Numbered from the stretch's first letter, positions 18,874-28,107 are shown. The stretch is 64,000 bases of DNA from Sulfurovum sp. (GCA_026989435.1 JALSJI010000048.1:1-64000); one strand, 5' to 3'. Translations and numbers: made by a program. Notes: generated by a model from the sequence alone, not told the origin.

Positions 18874-20112
18874 CTATTTAATACTCTTTCCGGCCAGATA
18901 CCCACTGGCAAAACTCCACTGTAAATTATATCCTCCGCATGGACCGTCTATATTCACAATCTCACCGCAAAAATACAAGCCCCCTAGCTTTTTACTCTGC
19001 ATAGTGTAGGGATCTATCTCTTTTAAATCTATGCCACCACGGGTTATCATCGCCATTTTAAAGCCATCATGACCGTTTATGGTCAATGGTGTCCATGCAA
19101 GCAGACGGATGAGTGTGTCTCGGTTTACACCTTTTTGCTTGTTTAGGCTAAGTGAAGGCTCAATATTTGCCAAGATACATAATTCTATACTTACAGACAT
19201 AGGAAGCAGGGTAAGGAGTAAATCTAAAGTGTTTTGATGGGGGTTTTTCTCTAAGGCTTTTTTAAAATGCTGCCGTATCTGCTCTTCATTCATCCCTTTA
19301 GTTAGGTTGGCTAGCACAGGTACTTCATCAAACTTGGCTAAAAGAGGAGTAATCTCACGAGAAAAGTCAAGTACCACAGGACCGCGTATGCCACCTTTTG
19401 TGAAGATAAGGTCACCCTTTGCTTGGAGTTTTTTATATTTTTTCATATCAACTCGTATAGCTACTTTTGCGATGGTGTCAGCTCTACAGTTTTCCACCCA
19501 TTTCTCTTTTACTTTTAGTGGCATCATAGCAGGGTAAAGATCAGTGACTTTATGTCCTACAGCTTTGGCCATAGGGTAGCCGTCTCCCTCGGCTCCTAGT
19601 AAAGGGTATCCCATACCACCAGAGGCAATGACAACATTGTGGACATAAAAAACATCTGCTTGTGTCTGTACACCTGTTACTCTCACGCCATCATGCTCTA
19701 AACTTTGAGCTTTTTGTCCACACAGTACCGTCACACCCAGCCTTTGCATTTCCTCTTCCATTGCGTTAATGATAGTAGAAGAAGAGTGCGTAACAGGAAA
19801 AACCCTATATCCGTCCGGAGCATGACTCTCTACACCGATGTCAGAGAAAAACTGCATCAAGGCTTTATGGTCTAAGGCTTCAAGAGCAGGGCTCATAAAA
19901 CGTCCGTCACGCCCAAAACGTCGCATGAACTCTTCGTTGTCCAGAGTATTGGTAAGGTTACAGCGTCCTCCACCTGTGGCTTTGAGCTTAGCACCTATCT
20001 TAGAGAGCTTTTCTAAAAGGAGTACTTTTTTACCCTCACGTGCCGCGGTAATGGCTGCCATCATGCCTGCCGCCCCGGAACCAATAACAATAAGTTGATA
20101 GCATCTTGACAT
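18874..20112 (-). CDS. HI0933/YhiN-family flavoprotein
   Basis: NAD(P)/FAD-dependent oxidoreductase of the HI0933 family, 412 residues from the chosen start. The track begins at 20181, but AGAGGAAAAAA directly precedes the ATG at 20112 (MSRCYQLIVIGSG), where the Rossmann fold starts. Seen: VIGSGAAGMMAAITAAREGKKVLLLE (FAD dinucleotide site), the family hallmark GAKLKATGGGRCNLTN, ASGGMGYP, and the C-terminal FCGEIVNIDGPCGGYNLQWSFASG. The physiological substrate of this conserved family is not known. Monocistronic. Confidence 0.9.
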   Translation of the reverse strand: MSRCYQLIVIGSGAAGMMAAITAAREGKKVLLLEKLSKIGAKLKATGGGRCNLTNTLDNEEFMRRFGRDGRFMSPALEALDHKALMQFFSDIGVESHAPDGYRVFPVTHSSSTIINAMEEEMQRLGVTVLCGQKAQSLEHDGVRVTGVQTQADVFYVHNVVIASGGMGYPLLGAEGDGYPMAKAVGHKVTDLYPAMMPLKVKEKWVENCRADTIAKVAIRVDMKKYKKLQAKGDLIFTKGGIRGPVVLDFSREITPLLAKFDEVPVLANLTKGMNEEQIRQHFKKALEKNPHQNTLDLLLTLLPMSVSIELCILANIEPSLSLNKQKGVNRDTLIRLLAWTPLTINGHDGFKMAMITRGGIDLKEIDPYTMQSKKLGGLYFCGEIVNIDGPCGGYNLQWSFASGYLAGKSIK

Positions 20113-20269
20113 TTTTTTCCTCTTTGTCATCAAAATAGTATCATTTTGGTATGACTGTACGTACTCTTTATCTACACTCAAGTATACTTAATCTATATCA
20201 TATCAAAATATGTACAAATACCCGCATTGCGTAATATCATATTATAGAATATTAAATAGGGAGCGGTAT

Positions 20270-21193
20270 ATGACATTTACAACACATAGTATGCAAACCA
20301 TACTTCCTCTACTTACAGAACACCTAAAGAAAAAGAAATATGTTACTTTTTCAGTCATTAATCCGGATATAAAAGAAGAGTGCTACTCGGGTACACCGAT
20401 TAAAATAAAAAATGTTACCTATGTATACAGAGGATACAAAACATGGATAGATACTGCCGAAATTCTTAAATGTAAAATGTTAACCCCTGAAGTATCTCTC
20501 TACCCCTTAATAAAACTTACGTTTGTACGTTTATGTAAAGAAAAAACTTTCCATGGACAACGTAGGAGTACTGAAAAATACGGTATTCATTCAAATTTCT
20601 ATCAAATAAACAAAATGGAGGAAACAGGGTTTTTCTATTATTATAATCAAGCACTTGAGAATGTTGGATTACGCCAAAGAGAGTATATACTCAATCTTGG
20701 TATCAATAGAGGCGATAAGTTTCAAGTGATTAAAAACAAATTAGATATTAAAGAATATCACAAAAAGAAATTGATAGGAATTGACCATTCCAAAAGTGCT
20801 ATTGCTGCGGCAAAAAAAAGATTTCCTGAAAAAAATGTCCATTTTTACCTTGCAGACATCAATCACTTAAATAGTCTAAAACTTGGAACATGTGACCTGC
20901 TCATCAGCATAGGAACCCTACAAAGCCCGGATATTCACTTTAAACCTCTCTTAATGTCTCTCGTGCAGAGCTATCTTCAACAAGATGCTGCACTGATCTT
21001 GGGATTTCCAAATGCAAGATGGCTAGGAGGCGAGGTTCTTTATGGCGCAAAAGCACCCAATTACCGTATGAGCGAGATGGGGATCGTCTTTAATGATATT
21101 ATCTTTGCTAAAAAATATCTTCAACAAAAAAAATACAGAGTAACACTCACCGGAAAATATTATATTTTTCTTACTGCCGTAAAAATCTGTTAA
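20270..21193 (+). CDS. Class I SAM-dependent methyltransferase
   Basis: 307 residues from the ATG at 20270, which has GGGAG 8 bases upstream; the track's earlier start (20210) lacks one. The Rossmann core is in the second half: YILNLGINRGDKFQVIKN (motif I, Gly-poor variant), KLIGIDHSKSAIAAAKKRFP (acidic loop), VHFYLADINHLN, CDLLISIGTLQSPD and LILGFPNARWLGGE. The first 130 residues have no recognised domain and are rich in Lys and Tyr. Substrate unknown. Confidence 0.8.
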   Translation: MTFTTHSMQTILPLLTEHLKKKKYVTFSVINPDIKEECYSGTPIKIKNVTYVYRGYKTWIDTAEILKCKMLTPEVSLYPLIKLTFVRLCKEKTFHGQRRSTEKYGIHSNFYQINKMEETGFFYYYNQALENVGLRQREYILNLGINRGDKFQVIKNKLDIKEYHKKKLIGIDHSKSAIAAAKKRFPEKNVHFYLADINHLNSLKLGTCDLLISIGTLQSPDIHFKPLLMSLVQSYLQQDAALILGFPNARWLGGEVLYGAKAPNYRMSEMGIVFNDIIFAKKYLQQKKYRVTLTGKYYIFLTAVKIC

Positions 21194-21228
21194 TCTCTTT
21201 TCGCTATCATACCCAAAAAAGAGCCAGA

Positions 21229-21810
21229 ATGAAATCGTTGTTTTTTACTTCGCTAGTCACCTCGACACTACTCTTTGCTTCTCAAAGCAATACCTCAGAT
21301 CCGCTTAAGATAAAAGAGGAGGGGATTGGATATATCAAGATGCTAGGTAGTGCACTTAAAAAAGAGTTACAAACACAAATGAAAGCAGATAAAACAGCAC
21401 TAAAAGCAGTGAAGTTTTGTACAGATAAAGCATCCCTCATTACACAGGAGGTAAACAAAAAACTTCCAAAATATGCCAAAGTAAGAAGAACTGCACTTAA
21501 ACTAAGAAATCACACACAAAACTATGCTGATGCCATAGATACTAAAGTCATGCAGGAATATGTAGATGCTATCAAAGTAAATAGCTTTAATCCCCATCAG
21601 ATTAAAGTAGTCAAAGAGGGGAACACAACAAGAGTATACAAACCTCTGCTTACACTACCTGTATGCCTTAAGTGTCATGGTACCGATATTAAAGGTGAAC
21701 TCAAAGAGCATATTAACAAGGCTTACCCCGAAGATAAAGCCGTAGATTTTAAAGTAGGTAGCCTTAGAGGTGCAATCGTAGCAGAGATTCAAAAAGAGTC
21801 ATCTCTATAG
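21229..21810 (+). CDS. Periplasmic DUF3365 (Tll0287-like) c-type haem protein
   Basis: 193 residues with a clear signal peptide (MKSLFFTSLVTSTLLFASQS). The body has KFCTDKASLITQEVNKKLPKYAKVRRTALKLRN, typical of DUF3365, and LPVCLKCHG, one CxxCH site for covalent c-type haem. The end KVGSLRGAIVAEI matches the family. Tll0287-like domains bind haem and often act as redox or gas sensors, but here the domain stands alone with no kinase or cyclase output, so it may be an electron carrier or a soluble sensor. The ribosome site is weak (AAAGAGCCAGA). It points towards the TetR gene. Confidence 0.85.
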   Translation: MKSLFFTSLVTSTLLFASQSNTSDPLKIKEEGIGYIKMLGSALKKELQTQMKADKTALKAVKFCTDKASLITQEVNKKLPKYAKVRRTALKLRNHTQNYADAIDTKVMQEYVDAIKVNSFNPHQIKVVKEGNTTRVYKPLLTLPVCLKCHGTDIKGELKEHINKAYPEDKAVDFKVGSLRGAIVAEIQKESSL

Positions 21811-21908
21811 CAATCAAAAAAATTTTCACGATAGATATTCATATTAAATAATTAATATTTTATTTTTTAATATGGAGTTTTTTTAATATATTTTAATATA
21901 AAAATATA

Positions 21909-22562
21909 TTAAAACAGTCCCTCTTTTTCATCTTTTTTAATATTATCCCAAAACATATCTACATGTTTTTCAAACATCGATACCACGGAGGAGGTTGATT
22001 TTTGATCAAACTTCAACAGTACTACCTGCATTTGATAGAAAAAAAGCGGTGCAAAAAATTCATTTGCCAACAATAGGGGATCTGAAGAGTCTATAATCTC
22101 CTCTTGCATCATACCAAAAAAAATACTTGAGAGTTTTTTTACATTTTCTTGGTAAAAATATTCATTATAAATCTCGCGTACACGTTCATTACGAAATATC
22201 TCCTGCATAAGCAACTTATAAAGTGCTTCATTTTTTCCATCAAAGCTCAAAAGCTTAAATGTTGTCGCAATATTAGCCAACAGTGTTTTTCCCTGTTTTT
22301 GTAACTCTTTTGCATCTTTCCCTTCAAACAACGTAACAATAGCAGAAGAGGTGAGGTTGCTTATTAGCGTCTCAAGGATCTCGTCTTTATTTTTAAAATG
22401 GTTATAGAGAGCGGATTGTTTCACTCCCATAGCACCTGCAATATCTCTTACCGTGGTTGCTTTATACCCCTTTGTAGAGAAGAGTTTCAATGAAGTTTGA
22501 AGTATCTTCTCTCTGGTTTTACTACCTTTAGTAGCTAAGGCAGTGACGCTCTGCTCATACAT
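21909..22562 (-). CDS. TetR/AcrR-family repressor
   Basis: 217 residues from the ATG at 22562, which has AAAGGAG 6 bases upstream; the track start at 22580 precedes this ribosome site. N-terminal HTH: REKILQTSLKLFSTKGYKATTVRDIAGAMGVKQSALYNHFKNKDEIL. The C-terminal ligand-binding part is all-helical (FKLLSFDGKNEALYKLLMQEIFRNERVREIY). A perfect consensus promoter with an operator palindrome in its spacer lies just upstream, so the gene is almost certainly self-repressed. No efflux gene is next to it, which is unusual for this family. Confidence 0.92.
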   Translation of the reverse strand: MYEQSVTALATKGSKTREKILQTSLKLFSTKGYKATTVRDIAGAMGVKQSALYNHFKNKDEILETLISNLTSSAIVTLFEGKDAKELQKQGKTLLANIATTFKLLSFDGKNEALYKLLMQEIFRNERVREIYNEYFYQENVKKLSSIFFGMMQEEIIDSSDPLLLANEFFAPLFFYQMQVVLLKFDQKSTSSVVSMFEKHVDMFWDNIKKDEKEGLF

Positions 22563-22580
22563 GAAAACTCCTTTGATCAT

Positions 22581-22609
22581 ATTATAAAGAACATTTGTTC
22601 ATATGTCAA
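22581..22609 (-). promoter_or_regulatory. tetR-type gene promoter, exact consensus
   Basis: On the minus strand: TTGACA (22604-22609), 17-base spacer, TATAAT (22581-22586). Both hexamers are perfect. The spacer contains operator copy 1, GAACAAATGTTC, so repressor binding would block RNA polymerase directly. Confidence 0.85.
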
Positions 22610-22726
22610 GTATTCTAGTATTTTTCCCAATGAACAAATGTTCATAAGAATAATTTTATTCTCTTTTTTTGTGAACATTTGTTCATATAAGAATTCTTAA
22701 CTTTTTTATTTTATGAACACTTGTTC
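22589..22726. promoter_or_regulatory. Four-copy palindromic operator array
   Basis: Four near-identical dyads: GAACATTTGTTC (22589-22600), GAACAAATGTTC (22632-22643), GAACATTTGTTC (22673-22684) and GAACACTTGTTC (22715-22726). Three copies are flanked by a further A/T-T/A step (TGAAC...GTTCA). Centres lie 43, 41 and 42 bases apart, close to four helical turns, so all four sites face the same side of the DNA. They are most simply the binding sites of the adjacent TetR-family protein (inference from position and symmetry). Confidence 0.85.
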
Positions 22727-22936
22727 TTATGTCTGTCTATATGCTTGTTTTACTTTGTTTTCGAGGATACGATAGACTCTGCTTGATGTAAGTCCCGGTA
22801 TGTCTATTTCACTCCCGTCAATTGTCGTCGTTTATAAAAGATCTATAAAACTCATTAGAAAAAATAAGAGAAATGATCCATGAAACATATCTAATCTTTC
22901 TCTAAAATAATTCTCCGACCCTTGGATCGTTTTCAT
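22727..22936 (-). pseudogene. Possible remnant of a small gene (69 sense codons, one internal stop)
   Basis: Reading the minus strand from ATG at 22934-22936: MKTIQGSENYFRERLDMF continues to an in-frame TAA at 22832-22834. The same frame then goes on for 34 codons (through DIPGLTSSRVYRILENKVKQ) to a final TAA that touches operator copy 4. No ribosome site precedes the ATG and no family is recognised. The amino-acid make-up looks protein-like, but a chance open frame cannot be excluded; each half is below the ORF-track cutoff. Confidence 0.25.
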
Positions 22937-23290
22937 GTGATATACACTAAGGTATAAATAAACACATATTAAAGAATCACAATAGAACATTATATTGCAC
23001 TACCATATGGTATTCCGGAGAAATATAGAAAAAAGATATTAATAATATTGAGGTGATAAAAATACATTCAAGCAAGGGTAAAGATGCAAAGTATACAAAA
23101 CTTCATAAAAGAGAATTAAAACAGACAAATATCATCTCTAAAAAAAACGATTTAATACTTACAAATATAAGTTTAGGGGAGAAATACGCTTTTTTTAATA
23201 GAATTTATATTATGTTAACCAAGATCAATACTTGAACGCCAACTCTTAATTTATAGAATCATTCTATCACTATTAACTTCTGCATTAGCA
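22937..23290. other. Intergenic stretch, no supported gene
   Basis: AT-rich. The only listed ORF here (23053-23235) begins at a GTG whose would-be ribosome site overlaps the start codon, and its translation is Lys/Ile-rich low-information sequence. A short dyad ATAGAATCATTCTAT (around 23256-23270) lies just beyond the 3' end of moeA. Nothing else was seen. Confidence 0.5.
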
Positions 23291-24529
23291 TTATCCGTTT
23301 AGAATTCCGTCTCTTGTCTCATTTGCAAGGTTGTCAAACAAAACAACTTTCACTGTTTCTCCTTTACTCACCAATGAGATATCCGCACCAAGTACCAACA
23401 TTGCATTACTCTCTACTAATGGTGTTAGCATCCCTGAACCGTATCTGTTCTCCCTAGTAATACGGAACTCTCCTTGACTAAAATTTCCTAAGACCACATT
23501 GGTTCTTCCGGCTTTTAGATGAAAAGTCTCTATGTTATTTGCATAGACAAAAGGATGATAATATGCACTGTTGCCTTGCATTTTTGTAAGTATCGGTATG
23601 GCTAACAAATAGACATTTAACATTGCAGCAAGCGGATTGCCCGGCATAGCCATCACAAATGTTTTATCCATTTTGCCCATCATACTTGCCCTTCCTGGCT
23701 TAATCTCTACACCGTGAAAAAGTATCTCAAGTCCATTTTTAACAAAGGCCTCTTGTATAAAATCTGCATCCCCCATACTGATGCCGCCTGTTGTAATAAT
23801 CACATCATCATCCTTGAGCCCGTCTATAAATGAAATGCTCTTATCAAGACTATCGGGAATGACCCCCGCATACCTTGTCTTAAATCCATACTTTTGCAGC
23901 TGTGCAATAATAGCAAAGGCATTGGCATTGTATATCTCATCTTCATCTGCCTCTTCCCATGGCTCTTTAATCTCACTACCCGTAGAAACAACAGCTATCT
24001 CTAATCGCTTAAAGACTTTAATCGCCGTAATTCCCTGAGTCGCCATGAGTGCGATATGCGCCGGTGTAATACGCTCTAATTTGCTAAAAAGAGTAGTACC
24101 CTTTTGCTTCTCCTCCCCTTTGACTCTAAAAGCATTTCCTTTTTTAATCTCTCGTGGAACAATAATATATTCATTGTCTACAACAGTACACATTTCAAAA
24201 GGAGCGATAGTATTTGCATCTTCTGGTATCTTTGCACCTGTCATTATCTTATAGCAGCTTGCTTTTTTAAGTATAGGTTCAGATTTTTCACCGGCAAAAA
24301 TCTTCGCTACCACATGAAGCCTCTCTCCTCTCTCTTCATGTCTAAATGCGAAACCATCCATCGCGGCATTATCAAAAGAAGGAAGATTTTTTACCACATT
24401 TATATCTTGAGCCAATACCCTGCCTAAAGCCTTATCTATAAAAATTGTCTCTGTTGGCCTTTCTACCGATGCCTCCTTCAATGCTAAATCAAAAGCATCT
24501 CTATAAGAGAGTCTATGTAAACGCTTCAT
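23291..24529 (-). CDS. moeA: Molybdopterin molybdotransferase MoeA
   Basis: Inserts molybdate into adenylylated molybdopterin to finish the cofactor. 412 residues from the ATG at 24529, chosen because GGAGG stands 8 bases upstream; the track start is ten codons earlier. Seen: LPSFDNAAMDGFAFR, the MoeA N-terminal signature; KIMTGAKIPEDANTIAPFE; VSTGSEIKEP; DVIITTGGISMGDADFI (MoCF motif); KPGRASMMGKMDKTFVMAMPGNPLAAM. Its ribosome site lies at the stop of the coiled-coil gene upstream, so it is probably the last gene of that transcription unit, an odd pairing. Confidence 0.95.
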   Translation of the reverse strand: MKRLHRLSYRDAFDLALKEASVERPTETIFIDKALGRVLAQDINVVKNLPSFDNAAMDGFAFRHEERGERLHVVAKIFAGEKSEPILKKASCYKIMTGAKIPEDANTIAPFEMCTVVDNEYIIVPREIKKGNAFRVKGEEKQKGTTLFSKLERITPAHIALMATQGITAIKVFKRLEIAVVSTGSEIKEPWEEADEDEIYNANAFAIIAQLQKYGFKTRYAGVIPDSLDKSISFIDGLKDDDVIITTGGISMGDADFIQEAFVKNGLEILFHGVEIKPGRASMMGKMDKTFVMAMPGNPLAAMLNVYLLAIPILTKMQGNSAYYHPFVYANNIETFHLKAGRTNVVLGNFSQGEFRITRENRYGSGMLTPLVESNAMLVLGADISLVSKGETVKVVLFDNLANETRDGILNG

Positions 24530-24530
24530 C

Positions 24531-25982
24531 TTAAAATCCTCCGCCGGTAGAAAAATCATCTACCCTATTTCGCGAAGAAAAACCGCCAAAATCCGGTAAT
24601 TGAAACATACTCTCCCCATCCCTGCTTTTAGGAAAGTGCCAAGGAGACCCGTTTCCCCCGGAAAAACCGCCACTGCCAAAATCGGGCCATGCGCCGGTAT
24701 CCATATGTCTCTGATTTTGTTGTAGTGTATCCCACAATACACTACTATGCACCAAACCGCCAAGCAGACCTCCGAGCATCTCTTTTATCACCCTGTCATT
24801 CTCAAATCCGGAACGGATATCATCATAGCGACTCTTTTTAAATTTGTCTCTCAATACTTCTACCTCATGCATCTGTGTTATCTTGCTATCATAGAGTTTT
24901 CTATACATCTTAATAGTATTTTGTATCTTTGTGGCTGAAGCTTTTAACTCCTTAAGCTTCCAAACCAAATTGTCATCTTCTTTCTCGGCTGTCTCGTGTG
25001 CTACTCTCTCAAGCTCAGACAACTGCATCTTAAGAAGTATCTGATTGATTTGAGAAATAATCTGATCTGCTGCACTGTCTTTATCTTCTAAATAGCTTTG
25101 TCTTTGCTCAATCAAAAACTTGAGCTTTTCCTCCGTCTCAACTATCTCGTCATCTACCGCATCTACTGCCTCTTGTTGCTCTTTCTCTTTTGCCTGCAAT
25201 TTAGAAAGCTCTACACGCTTAGCATATGTGTGCTCTATTTGGGAGAGTAGCCCCAATTTATGCATATATGCCTCTTTCTCCTCATCAGCATGCAGGCGCA
25301 AGCGCTTTGGGATTTCCAGCAATGTCCAGTAATTGACTCTATATTTTTCATAAGAAATCAACGATGCGACCCAAGAGTCTAACATTTTGACTAATCTACT
25401 GCCTTGATACTCTGAAGTACCATATTTGACACGCCACAAATAAGAAAAAAGAGCATCCTCTTCATATGGCTTGCCTTTTTCATAACGTCTCTGCTCTGCC
25501 TCAAGAGCTTTTTTCTCTGCTTCTTCGGCTATTTTTTTACGCTCTCTTGTCACCTTAAGCTGTGTCTGATAAGCTTTATCCTCTTCAAGAAGTGTTTGAA
25601 TGTGATGCTCTGCTTTTATCACCTCTTTTGCAGCATTGTCTAACAACGTATGCTTTTGAGCCCTTTGATCCTCCAGTGATGCAAGCCTATGTTGCTGCTG
25701 CTCTATCTCTGTTAGCAACTTTTGATACCTTTGTGCTCTTTTGGCAATCATTTGAGCTATCTCTGAGGAGAAGCTATCTTCATTCTTTACTGTTACATCC
25801 TTTTTCTCTATCTGCAAAAAGTAGATCTTTGCCAGTGCATCTAAGACCTTAGTCTGCTCTTTGCTATTCTCCTGAGAGCGTGAAAAAAGTAACTCTAGCT
25901 CTTGATCGATTCTTTCTATCTCCTTTCTAATACTATGCAGTACATGCTCTATACCTTCTAAGGTCTTCATCCCCTCTTGCAT
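24531..25982 (-). CDS. Long coiled-coil protein with Gly/Phe-rich tail, unknown
   Basis: 483 residues from the ATG at 25982, which has AAGGA 7 bases upstream; the track's earlier start lies inside the upstream gene. Residues about 1-170 are Glu/Lys/Gln-rich coiled coil. A more globular block follows (YLWRVKYGTSEYQGSRLVKMLDSWVASLISY), then further coiled coil to about residue 390. The C-terminus is flexible and rich in Gly, Phe and Ser, ending DDFSTGGGF. No membrane segment or signal peptide, so cytosolic or membrane-associated through partners. It sits in an array with the DUF6384-type gene (10-base gap upstream) and moeA downstream. Confidence 0.75.
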   Translation of the reverse strand: MQEGMKTLEGIEHVLHSIRKEIERIDQELELLFSRSQENSKEQTKVLDALAKIYFLQIEKKDVTVKNEDSFSSEIAQMIAKRAQRYQKLLTEIEQQQHRLASLEDQRAQKHTLLDNAAKEVIKAEHHIQTLLEEDKAYQTQLKVTRERKKIAEEAEKKALEAEQRRYEKGKPYEEDALFSYLWRVKYGTSEYQGSRLVKMLDSWVASLISYEKYRVNYWTLLEIPKRLRLHADEEKEAYMHKLGLLSQIEHTYAKRVELSKLQAKEKEQQEAVDAVDDEIVETEEKLKFLIEQRQSYLEDKDSAADQIISQINQILLKMQLSELERVAHETAEKEDDNLVWKLKELKASATKIQNTIKMYRKLYDSKITQMHEVEVLRDKFKKSRYDDIRSGFENDRVIKEMLGGLLGGLVHSSVLWDTLQQNQRHMDTGAWPDFGSGGFSGGNGSPWHFPKSRDGESMFQLPDFGGFSSRNRVDDFSTGGGF

Positions 25983-25992
25983 AACAACTTCC

Positions 25993-26898
25993 TTACCATT
26001 TTGTAATCGTTGCACCGGTAGTGGAGATAGTATATAAAGGGTTAAGATAACCTGAGTTTTTCACACCCACTACCCTCTCCTGAATAATACCGTCATCTGC
26101 TTTATCCTGTGCAATACGATGAAAAGTCTCTTCATCTACACGGATACCCCACGATTTTACATAGGCTATCTCATCATTCTCTTCATTTCGAATAGCTACG
26201 GTTATCTTTTTATCTTCTGCATCAACAGCTTCAACAATCAAATAGTAGTTCTTTGCATTACTCTTACCCGGAGGAACACGCCAAATACCCGAACGCCTAT
26301 TTGGACCCTGCACTATCTGTACGCGATAACTCTGCTTGAGCTGTTGTAAAAGTGCTTTAAGTCCCTTGAGTTTCTCTTTTGCCAATACGGTATTATCACC
26401 CTTTAATGCATCTCCTGCCTCTTGGTGCAAAATATTTGCTGTCGTAGTGGCCTGAGTATCGGCACTTCTTTCTATCAAATCTCTATACACATTTTCAATC
26501 TGCCGAGGAAGGTTCTCTTTTTCTATCTGCTGAGGACGAACAAATATCATATAGTAGAGTGTACTCAAAAGAAAAAAAAGAGTCAAAAGTGTTACCAACG
26601 GTTTCATCCACTTCCCTCTAGTAACATATAATTTTGCTAAAAAAGTGGAAAAAGAGTCCGGTGCAGGAGTAAAAATGAAACGATCCTCTTCCAATGCCCG
26701 CACACCTTCATTGAGCATCTTATCTGTAACTTCTATACCCTGCGAGGCATAGATTTCGCGCAACTTCTCTACAAGTCTCTCTCTTCGTACATCTGCATCA
26801 AGTTCACGATCAACCAGCATATCACGATGACGCAGAGTATCTACCACATCCATCGCCACCATAAGGTCTTCTAACGGTACCTTTTTCTCAGCCGGCAT
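25993..26898 (-). CDS. DUF6384-type single-pass membrane protein
   Basis: 301 residues. The N-terminal cytosolic part (1-95) has VPLEDLMVAMDVVDTLRHRD and RRERLVEKLREIYASQGIEVTDKMLNEGV, a helical segment resembling the DUF6384 family. One transmembrane helix follows (WMKPLVTLLTLFFLLSTLYYMIFV, about 97-120), then a periplasmic helical part and a beta-rich domain (SGIWRVPPGKSNAKNYYLIVEAVD). Function unknown. It lies 3 bases after one coiled-coil gene and 10 bases before another, so the three probably form one membrane-anchored complex (inference). The DUF name is from memory. Confidence 0.75.
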   Translation of the reverse strand: MPAEKKVPLEDLMVAMDVVDTLRHRDMLVDRELDADVRRERLVEKLREIYASQGIEVTDKMLNEGVRALEEDRFIFTPAPDSFSTFLAKLYVTRGKWMKPLVTLLTLFFLLSTLYYMIFVRPQQIEKENLPRQIENVYRDLIERSADTQATTTANILHQEAGDALKGDNTVLAKEKLKGLKALLQQLKQSYRVQIVQGPNRRSGIWRVPPGKSNAKNYYLIVEAVDAEDKKITVAIRNEENDEIAYVKSWGIRVDEETFHRIAQDKADDGIIQERVVGVKNSGYLNPLYTISTTGATITKW

Positions 26899-26901
26899 AC
26901 G

Positions 26902-28074
26902 CTACACTTTTTGAGGAAGTGCCAATGATTCACCACGGTTAATAATGCGTGTCAAACGCTGTTTCCCCTCTTCTACTACCTGTCGTATTTCATCACTATT
27001 TTGATTGGAAAGCTTACGCATTTCATCTATCATCTCTACGGTACGCTCCTGAAAATTCACCACGGAAGCTACCAGTTTTTTCACAGCATCTGCGCGGATT
27101 GTCGGTCCGTATCCTGCCTTGAGCGCCGCATCTTGCACTTTTGCTCCAATATCTGCCAAATCTTCAAGACTCTTTGAAACCCCCTCTTTCATCGCATCAA
27201 GCGACTCTGTACTCTCATGCAAACCAAAAAGCCCCGTAAAAGAGGCACTGAGTGCGGTCAATACCGTCTCATTGGTACCGAAAAATGTCACAGCCTGCTG
27301 ATAAACACGTTTTTTAATGGCAGAAGTCTGCATAAGTCGCGCCATAATCACCTCTGAAGTATTGTAGTTAATTCCCAAATTTTCTGCCAAATCTTTGGCA
27401 ATCTGATAACGCTCCTCTGCATCCTGTAAGGCTCTTAGCTTTTCATCACGCACCAATTCAAGCTTTGCACGTTCTGCCAAAACTTCCCCTGTATAGTTTT
27501 CAATGGACTCTGCTGCCTGTTCTAATTTTGCCTTGGCAGCATTCCATTGTGCTTCTGCCTCTTTAAGAATATCTAGTGAGAGAATTTCAGCCTCTTTAAT
27601 TGCTCCTCTAAAATCCTGATAAGCATTCAGTATAGTATGCTCTCTATCTATCTGCTCTTTTGAATCTTTAGAGACCTCCAGATAGATTACCTTAATTTTC
27701 TCAAAACGCTCGGAGATATCACCGCGTGTTACTTTCATCCATATATTCCCGATACGCTCAAAGGTATCTATCTTTCCGTCTTCTACCTGCTCTACCATAC
27801 GTTTTGCATCATCACGAATCGAGTTAAAGCCCTCGGTAATCTCTCTATAACGCTCCCCTATTTTCATCTGAGACACCTCATTACGCACAATCTCGTTAAA
27901 TGCCGATGCCTGAGAGAGTGTTCTGGCTATTGCAATACTTTTTGTCTCGTCAATATCAGAAATTTTCTCAATCAGTGCAAGTATCGGTGCCTCTTGCGTC
28001 TTTTCAGGGGTTAAACCCAGATCCCGTATTTGAATCATTGCTCTATCAAGATAATTCACTACATGGTTTTGCAT
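26902..28074 (-). CDS. Coiled-coil protein, first gene of the DUF6384 set, unknown
   Basis: 390 residues from the ATG at 28074, chosen because AAGGA stands 7 bases before it; the track start (28107) does not have one. Almost wholly alpha-helical. The central part is strongly heptad-like (about 130-240, for example AKAKLEQAAESIENYTGEVL). A weakly hydrophobic stretch (VTFFGTNETVLTALSASFTGLFGL, about 265-288) may touch the membrane. It ends RLTRIINRGESLALPQKV. The layout recalls PspA- or TelA-like helical membrane-associated proteins without matching either clearly. It begins the tight three-gene run that leads to moeA. Confidence 0.72.
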   Translation of the reverse strand: MQNHVVNYLDRAMIQIRDLGLTPEKTQEAPILALIEKISDIDETKSIAIARTLSQASAFNEIVRNEVSQMKIGERYREITEGFNSIRDDAKRMVEQVEDGKIDTFERIGNIWMKVTRGDISERFEKIKVIYLEVSKDSKEQIDREHTILNAYQDFRGAIKEAEILSLDILKEAEAQWNAAKAKLEQAAESIENYTGEVLAERAKLELVRDEKLRALQDAEERYQIAKDLAENLGINYNTSEVIMARLMQTSAIKKRVYQQAVTFFGTNETVLTALSASFTGLFGLHESTESLDAMKEGVSKSLEDLADIGAKVQDAALKAGYGPTIRADAVKKLVASVVNFQERTVEMIDEMRKLSNQNSDEIRQVVEEGKQRLTRIINRGESLALPQKV

Positions 28075-28107
28075 TATTCTATCCTTATTATGTATATCGA
28101 TTCTCAT

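Noticed and set aside
23053-23235. 60-residue ORF between the operator array and moeA
   Set aside because: Ribosome site overlaps the GTG, translation is low-complexity Lys/Ile, no recognisable family.
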